Source: Bradyrhizobium sp. WBOS07 (GTDB lineage Bacteria > Pseudomonadota > Alphaproteobacteria > Rhizobiales > Xanthobacteraceae). Taken from it: a stretch of DNA of 64,000 nt. A model generated the notes under the pieces. That model was not told the DNA's origin. It saw nothing but the letters and a program-made list of their open reading frames with translations, and did no database searches. The stretch is taken from positions 4,607,501 to 4,671,500 of the forward strand of contig NZ_CP029008.1 of the NCBI RefSeq assembly GCF_024585165.1, given 5' to 3'. The position numbers and the translations under genes are program-made. The stretch's first letter is position 1; each line of letters opens with the position of its first letter. Positions 60,081 to 64,000 of the stretch are shown here, piece after piece.

Positions 60081-60557
60081 ATGTCGCGGGAAAATTTCTG
60101 GTTCTTCCATCCGTTCCGGGTGCGCTATTCCGAGATTGATGGCCAAGGCGTCGTCTTCAACGCGCATTACCTGACCTATTTCGACACCGCCATCACCGAA
60201 TATTTCCGCGCGCTCGGTTTCGACCAATATGCCGACGCTCAGGCGAGCGGCATCGATTTCCACGTCGTCAAGTCCGTCATCGAATACAAGGCGCCGGTCC
60301 GCTTCGACTGGGAGCTGGATGTCGGCGTGCGCGTGGCGCGGATCGGCAATTCCAGTCTCGTCTTCGAGCTTGCCATCTTCCTGAAGGGCGGCACGGAGGC
60401 GCTGGTGACCGGCGAGATCGTCTGGGTCTACACCAACCAGGAGACCCACCGTCCCGTCACGATCCCGGCATCCATGCGGGCGCTGATTGCGACGCGGGAG
60501 CGGCATCTGGCGGCGAGAGACCTCACACCGGCAGGAACCGCTTCAGGGCCGGCATGA
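60081..60557 (+). CDS. Acyl-CoA thioesterase, 4HBT hotdog family (YbgC-like)
   Basis: A 158-residue hotdog-fold protein. RVRYSEIDGQGVVFNAHYLTYFDTA is the 4HBT active-site region with Asp20 and the helix HYLTYFD; the family hydrolyses acyl-CoA esters such as 4-hydroxybenzoyl-CoA or short acyl-CoAs. GGGAG lies upstream. The last 35 bases overlap the convergent MAPEG gene. Confidence 0.9.
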   Translation: MSRENFWFFHPFRVRYSEIDGQGVVFNAHYLTYFDTAITEYFRALGFDQYADAQASGIDFHVVKSVIEYKAPVRFDWELDVGVRVARIGNSSLVFELAIFLKGGTEALVTGEIVWVYTNQETHRPVTIPASMRALIATRERHLAARDLTPAGTASGPA

Positions 60558-60921
60558 AGAAGATCCCGAGATTGATCGCAAAGCCGACGGTCCAGAGGAT
60601 CGAGCGCAGCGTCGGTCGGTTGCCGAGATAGGTCAGCACATAGGCGAGGCGGACGATGAGGAAGAGGGCTGCGAGTTCGTCGACGAGGCGTTGCGGCGAC
60701 TCTCGGTATTCGGCGAGCAGCACCGCGATGGCGAAGAAAGGGAAGGTCTCGATGCCGTTCTGGTGCGCGCCGAGCGCGCGCTGCGAGAGAGGGTCCTCGT
60801 AGAAGGCAGGGTCGCGCGGCCGGGAATTGTCGAAGCGGCGAAACCTGATCCATTTGACCGCGGCGATCGTAGATAGATAGAGCAGCAGCGCTCCAAAGAC
60901 GCACCATTCCGCGAGTGTCAT
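60523..60921 (-). CDS. MAPEG family membrane protein
   Basis: A 132-residue protein with four membrane segments in MAPEG order: LAEWCVFGALLLYLSTIAAVKW, then the conserved RALGAHQNGIETFPFFAIAVLLAE with the Gln-Asn-Gly and Glu residues used for glutathione or lipid contact, and LIVRLAYVLTYLGN. The family includes microsomal glutathione transferases. The ATG at 60921 follows GAGGAACG. Its 3' end overlaps the thioesterase gene by 35 bp tail to tail. Confidence 0.9.
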   Translation of the reverse strand: MTLAEWCVFGALLLYLSTIAAVKWIRFRRFDNSRPRDPAFYEDPLSQRALGAHQNGIETFPFFAIAVLLAEYRESPQRLVDELAALFLIVRLAYVLTYLGNRPTLRSILWTVGFAINLGIFFMPALKRFLPV

Positions 60922-61003
60922 CGTCGTTCCTCGGCCTGGGTGCGACCCTAACGAAATCGGCCTCATCTTGACAAGTTCGAACCAAAGCGCGACCCACACA
61001 GCC

Positions 61004-62041
61004 ATGACCAGCGTCGTCCCCATCGAGACCGGAAGACCAGCCGCTCAATCCGCCTTGCCGCGCGTCGGCGTGCTGCTGGTCAATCTCGGCACGCCTGATA
61101 CCGCCGATGCGCCGGGCGTGCGGGTTTACCTCAAGGAATTCCTCAGTGACGCCCGCGTCATCGAGGACCAGGGCCTGATCTGGAAGGCCGTGCTGAACGG
61201 CATCATCCTGCGCAGCCGCCCCCGCACCAAGGCGCTCGACTACCAGAAGATCTGGAACACCGAGAAGAACGAGTCGCCGCTGAAGACCATCACGCGGTCG
61301 CAAGCCGACAAGTTGGCGGCCTCGCTGTCCGACTACGCCCACGTCGTGGTGGACTGGGCGATGCGCTACGGCAATCCGTCCATCAAGTCAGGCATCGACG
61401 CGCTGATCGCGAGAGGCTGCGAGCGCATCCTGGCGGTGCCCCTGTATCCGCAATACTCCGCCTCGACCTCGGCGACCGTCTGCGACGAAGTGTTCCGCGT
61501 GCTCGCACAGCTGCGCAACCAGCCGACGCTGCGGGTGACGCCGCCTTATTATGAGGACGCGGCCTATATCGAGGCGCTCGCGAGCTCGATCGAGACCCAT
61601 CTGGCGAGCCTGCCGTTCAAGCCAGAGCTGATCGTGGCCTCCTTCCACGGCATGCCGAAATCCTATGTAGAGAAGGGCGACCCCTATCAGCAGCACTGCA
61701 TCGCCACCACCGAGGCGCTGCGCCGCCGGCTCGGCATGGACGAGACGAAGCTGCTGCTGACCTTCCAGTCGCGCTTCGGCAATGCCGAGTGGCTACAGCC
61801 CTATACCGACAAGACCATGGAGCGGCTCGCCAAGGAAGGCGTGCGCCGCATCGCGGTGGTGACGCCGGGCTTTTCCGCCGACTGCCTGGAGACGCTGGAG
61901 GAGATCGCGCAGGAGAACGCCGAGATATTCAAGCACAATGGCGGCGAGCAGTTTTCGGCGATTCCCTGCCTCAACGACAGCCAGCCCGGCATGGACGTGA
62001 TCCGCAGCCTGGTGCTGCGCGAGCTCCAGGGCTGGATATGA
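61004..62041 (+). CDS. hemH: Ferrochelatase
   Basis: A 345-residue enzyme inserting Fe2+ into protoporphyrin IX, last step of haem synthesis. Motifs: GVLLVNLGTPD at the N-terminus, VPLYPQYSASTS, the iron-site His in VASFHGMP, TFQSRFGNAEWLQPYT and VVTPGFSADCLETLEE. The ATG at 61004 is chosen; a TTG at 60968 would add 12 residues. No Irr or RirA site was recognised upstream. Confidence 0.96.
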   Translation: MTSVVPIETGRPAAQSALPRVGVLLVNLGTPDTADAPGVRVYLKEFLSDARVIEDQGLIWKAVLNGIILRSRPRTKALDYQKIWNTEKNESPLKTITRSQADKLAASLSDYAHVVVDWAMRYGNPSIKSGIDALIARGCERILAVPLYPQYSASTSATVCDEVFRVLAQLRNQPTLRVTPPYYEDAAYIEALASSIETHLASLPFKPELIVASFHGMPKSYVEKGDPYQQHCIATTEALRRRLGMDETKLLLTFQSRFGNAEWLQPYTDKTMERLAKEGVRRIAVVTPGFSADCLETLEEIAQENAEIFKHNGGEQFSAIPCLNDSQPGMDVIRSLVLRELQGWI

Positions 62042-62256
62042 CAGGCGCCTGCACCGCAATATCAACCCTTGCCGCTAGGTTCGCTTCCGCCTCCTTCAGG
62101 AGCCTTCCTCCAAACTACATAATCGCCGCCATTCCCCTCCGTCCGTCTTGTGCAGATTGCACTGATGCGAACGTTACGCGCGACCGCTGAACCGGTATGG
62201 TCGTGTTCCCGACCAATGACAGCGCGGGAAAGGCCTTTTCCTGCCTTGGAGGAAAT

Positions 62257-63261
62257 ATGAGCGGTTTCGATATCTTCGCGATTGTTCTGGTCCTGCTCGT
62301 CATCGTCACGCTGGTGGCCGGCGTGAAGACGGTGCCGCAGGGCTATGACTGGACCATCGAGCGGTTCGGCAAATACACGCAGACCCTGAGCCCCGGCCTC
62401 AATCTGATCGTGCCCTATTTCGATCGTGTCGGGCGCAAGATCAACATGATGGAGCAGGTGATCGACATTCCCGAGCAGGAGGTGATCACCAAGGACAACG
62501 CCACCGTGACGGTGGACGGTGTTGCCTTCTACCAGGTGTTCGACGCCGCGAAAGCCAGCTACGAGGTCTCCAACCTGACCCAAGCCATCACCGTCCTGAC
62601 CATGACCAACATCCGCTCGGTGATGGGCTCGATGGACCTCGACCAGGTGCTGTCGCATCGTGACGAGATCAACGAGCGCCTGCTCCGCGTTGTCGATGCC
62701 GCGGTGTCGCCCTGGGGCGTCAAGGTCAACCGCATCGAGATCAAGGATATCGTGCCGCCCGCCGACCTCGTCGAGGCCATGGGCCGGCAGATGAAGGCCG
62801 AGCGCGTCAAGCGCGCCGACATCCTGGCGGCCGAAGGCCAGCGCCAGTCCGAGATCCTGCGCGCCGAGGGCGCCAAGCAGGGCCAGATCCTGCAGGCCGA
62901 AGGCCGCAAGGAAGCCGCGTTCCGCGACGCCGAGGCACGCGAACGTTCGGCGGAGGCGGAAGCGAAGGCCACGCAGATGGTGAGCGAAGCCATTGCCAAG
63001 GGCGACGTCGCCGCGTTGAACTATTTCATCGCCGACAAATATATCAAGGCGTTCGGACAGTTTGCGGAGGCGCCGAACCAGAAGATCATCATGCTGCCGA
63101 TCGAGGCCACGAGCATGCTCGGTTCGCTCGCCGGCATCGGCGAGATCGCCAAGGCGACGTTCGGTGAGAGCGCGGCCTCCGGGTCCGCCGCCGCTCGCCG
63201 CCCCGGCTCGGTGCCCCCGACCGGGAGCACGCCGCCGGCGGTGCCGCCGCGGCAGGGATAG
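62257..63261 (+). CDS. SPFH/Band 7 (stomatin-like, QmcA-type) membrane protein
   Basis: A 334-residue protein: an N-terminal membrane anchor (FDIFAIVLVLLVIVTLVAGV), an SPFH domain (VPQGYDWTIERFGKYTQTLSPGLNLIVP, later IPEQEVITKDNATVTVDGVAFYQV), a coiled coil with repeated AEG/Q units (about 195-245), and a Pro-rich tail. Such proteins scaffold membrane microdomains. GGAGG precedes the ATG. The NfeD partner gene follows 53 bp later, the usual pairing. Confidence 0.93.
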   Translation: MSGFDIFAIVLVLLVIVTLVAGVKTVPQGYDWTIERFGKYTQTLSPGLNLIVPYFDRVGRKINMMEQVIDIPEQEVITKDNATVTVDGVAFYQVFDAAKASYEVSNLTQAITVLTMTNIRSVMGSMDLDQVLSHRDEINERLLRVVDAAVSPWGVKVNRIEIKDIVPPADLVEAMGRQMKAERVKRADILAAEGQRQSEILRAEGAKQGQILQAEGRKEAAFRDAEARERSAEAEAKATQMVSEAIAKGDVAALNYFIADKYIKAFGQFAEAPNQKIIMLPIEATSMLGSLAGIGEIAKATFGESAASGSAAARRPGSVPPTGSTPPAVPPRQG

Positions 63262-63314
63262 TCACCGGCTCATGGCCCTTCGCCAGGCCTGCGCCAATGA
63301 TGGAAGGTCGCGTC

Positions 63315-63758
63315 ATGACCGACATGTTCGTATCGCTCGGCACCTGGAACTGGCTGATCTTCGGCTTCATCCTGATGGCGCTGGAGGTGTTGGCGCCGGG
63401 CATATTCCTGCTCTGGCTTGGGCTCGCCGCCCTGCTGGTGGGGTTGATCTCGTTCGCCGTGCCCACGTCCTGGCAGCTGCAGCTGGTGATGTTCGCTTTG
63501 TTCGCCGCGGCCGCCGTGCCGGTGTGGCGCCGCCTGGCCCGGCCGAAGCCGGATGCGAGCGCCAGCCCCTTCCTCAACAAGCGCGCCGAGGCCTTACTCG
63601 GGCGTGAGTTCACGCTGGAGAAGCCGATCATCGACGGCAGCGGCACCATGCGCATCGGCGACACCGTGTGGCGCGTGGCAGGCCCCGACACGCCCGCGGG
63701 AACGCGGGTGAAGGTGGTGCAGGTGGATGGTGCCAACCTGACGGTCGCCGCGGCGTAG
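63315..63758 (+). CDS. NfeD-like membrane protein
   Basis: A 147-residue protein with three membrane segments (NWLIFGFILMALEVLAPGIFLLWLG and following) and a C-terminal OB-fold domain (GREFTLEKPIIDGSGTMRIGDTVWRVAGPD, GTRVKVVQVDGANLTV). It is the short NfeD type that works with SPFH proteins. The ATG at 63315 has GGAAGG 7 bases upstream and is preferred over 63297. Confidence 0.92.
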   Translation: MTDMFVSLGTWNWLIFGFILMALEVLAPGIFLLWLGLAALLVGLISFAVPTSWQLQLVMFALFAAAAVPVWRRLARPKPDASASPFLNKRAEALLGREFTLEKPIIDGSGTMRIGDTVWRVAGPDTPAGTRVKVVQVDGANLTVAAA

Positions 63759-63790
63759 CCTCGCTTACCCTCCAAGGGGGGTAAGCGAGG
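63759..63790. terminator. Hairpin between convergent nfeD and HxlR-like genes
   Basis: CCTCGCTTACCC - TCCAAGGG - GGGTAAGCGAGG: a perfect 12-bp stem just after the nfeD stop and just before the regulator stop. No T-run. Confidence 0.7.
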
Positions 63791-63792
63791 CA

Positions 63793-64000
63793 CTACCTCT
63801 TCCACCGCTCCGCAAAGCGGTGCAGCGGCATGACCATCTCGCAGAGGTCCCGTCCCAGCGCCGTCAGTCCATAACCTCCGCCTTCGCCAAGCTCGACGAA
63901 TCCCGCCTCGCGCAGCTCCGTCAGCCGTGCCTGCAGCACCGTCGGCGAGGCCTCGTCGCAGGCGGTGCGCAATGCGCGGGAGGTGAGGGGCCCGCCGCGC
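63793..64000 (-). CDS. HxlR-like winged-helix regulator, 5' part cut by window edge
   Basis: The last 68 codons of a frame running off the window. Translated, it reads SPTVLQARLTELREAGFVELGEGGGYGLTALGRDL and ends FAERWKR. The S-P-x-V-L-x-x-R-L-x-E-L-x-E-A-G pattern is the recognition helix and wing of HxlR-type regulators, followed by the L-T-x-L-G-x-x-L segment. Effector and targets are unknown. Confidence 0.72.
   Translation of the reverse strand, partial: RGGPLTSRALRTACDEASPTVLQARLTELREAGFVELGEGGGYGLTALGRDLCEMVMPLHRFAERWKR

Noticed and set aside
1..64000. CRISPR array, tRNA, rRNA or insertion sequence
   Set aside because: No regularly spaced short direct repeats, no cloverleaf-like or rRNA sequence and no transposase-like protein were seen. 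The repeated elements are inverted repeats, not arrays.

Overview
The window looks like chromosomal DNA of a high-GC alphaproteobacterium of the order Rhizobiales, most probably Bradyrhizobium or a close relative. The basis is: a phyR / nepR-ecfG general stress locus, an ornithine decarboxylase plus homospermidine synthase pair, tandem DUF3551 secreted proteins, many CoA-dependent degradation genes, and several families of long intergenic inverted repeats. The assignment is by inference; no rRNA or tRNA gene is present to fix it.

Layout. 1-7.8 kb: end of a TRAP binding-protein gene, a SAF-domain oxidoreductase, a PhyH-type dioxygenase, a GntR regulator with a perfect 20-bp palindrome in front, an ECF41-like sigma factor divergent from its AhpD-like partner, two tandem alpha/beta hydrolases and an O6-alkylguanine methyltransferase. 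7.8-20.2 kb: a catabolic block with two acyl-CoA ligases (one feruloyl-CoA synthase-like), thiolase, TetR regulator, SDR, enoyl-CoA hydratase, three acyl-CoA dehydrogenases (two a tandem duplication) and a nitroreductase. Together they could activate and shorten an aromatic or fatty acyl side chain. 20.2-22.1 kb: ecfG-nepR divergent from phyR. 22.2-31.1 kb: htpG, small secreted proteins, an FATP-like ligase and a tightly overlapping ACP / adenylate-forming enzyme / reductase cassette. 31.1-38.1 kb: DUF3095, MATE, GNAT, a caspase-like protein and superoxide dismutase. 38.3-44.4 kb: two half-permeases, then a zinc-acquisition operon (His-rich membrane protein, znuCBA, a CobW-type GTPase, a WD40 protein) headed by a perfect Zur-type palindrome. 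44.45-49.66 kb: one 1,736-residue gene with an N-terminal restriction-nuclease-like motif and a STAND-like P-loop ATPase. It looks like a transferred anti-phage gene and is the main novelty candidate. 49.7-55.6 kb: MgtC, a small membrane protein, homospermidine synthase, RidA, GNAT and ornithine decarboxylase with a roughly 600-nt leader. 55.6-64 kb: a small membrane protein, an M3 peptidase, DUF1007 plus a NicO metal exporter, thioesterase, MAPEG, ferrochelatase, an SPFH/NfeD pair and the end of an HxlR-like regulator.

A unifying theme is regulation. Exact or near matches to the EcfG promoter (GGAAC-N16/17-CGTT) lie in front of phyR, sod and four small genes, so the stress sigma factor encoded here may control a scattered set of genes in the same window. 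Separate local circuits (GntR, TetR, ECF41, Zur) each have a recognisable site. Large inverted-repeat elements sit in many gene gaps and may act as terminators or mRNA processing sites.
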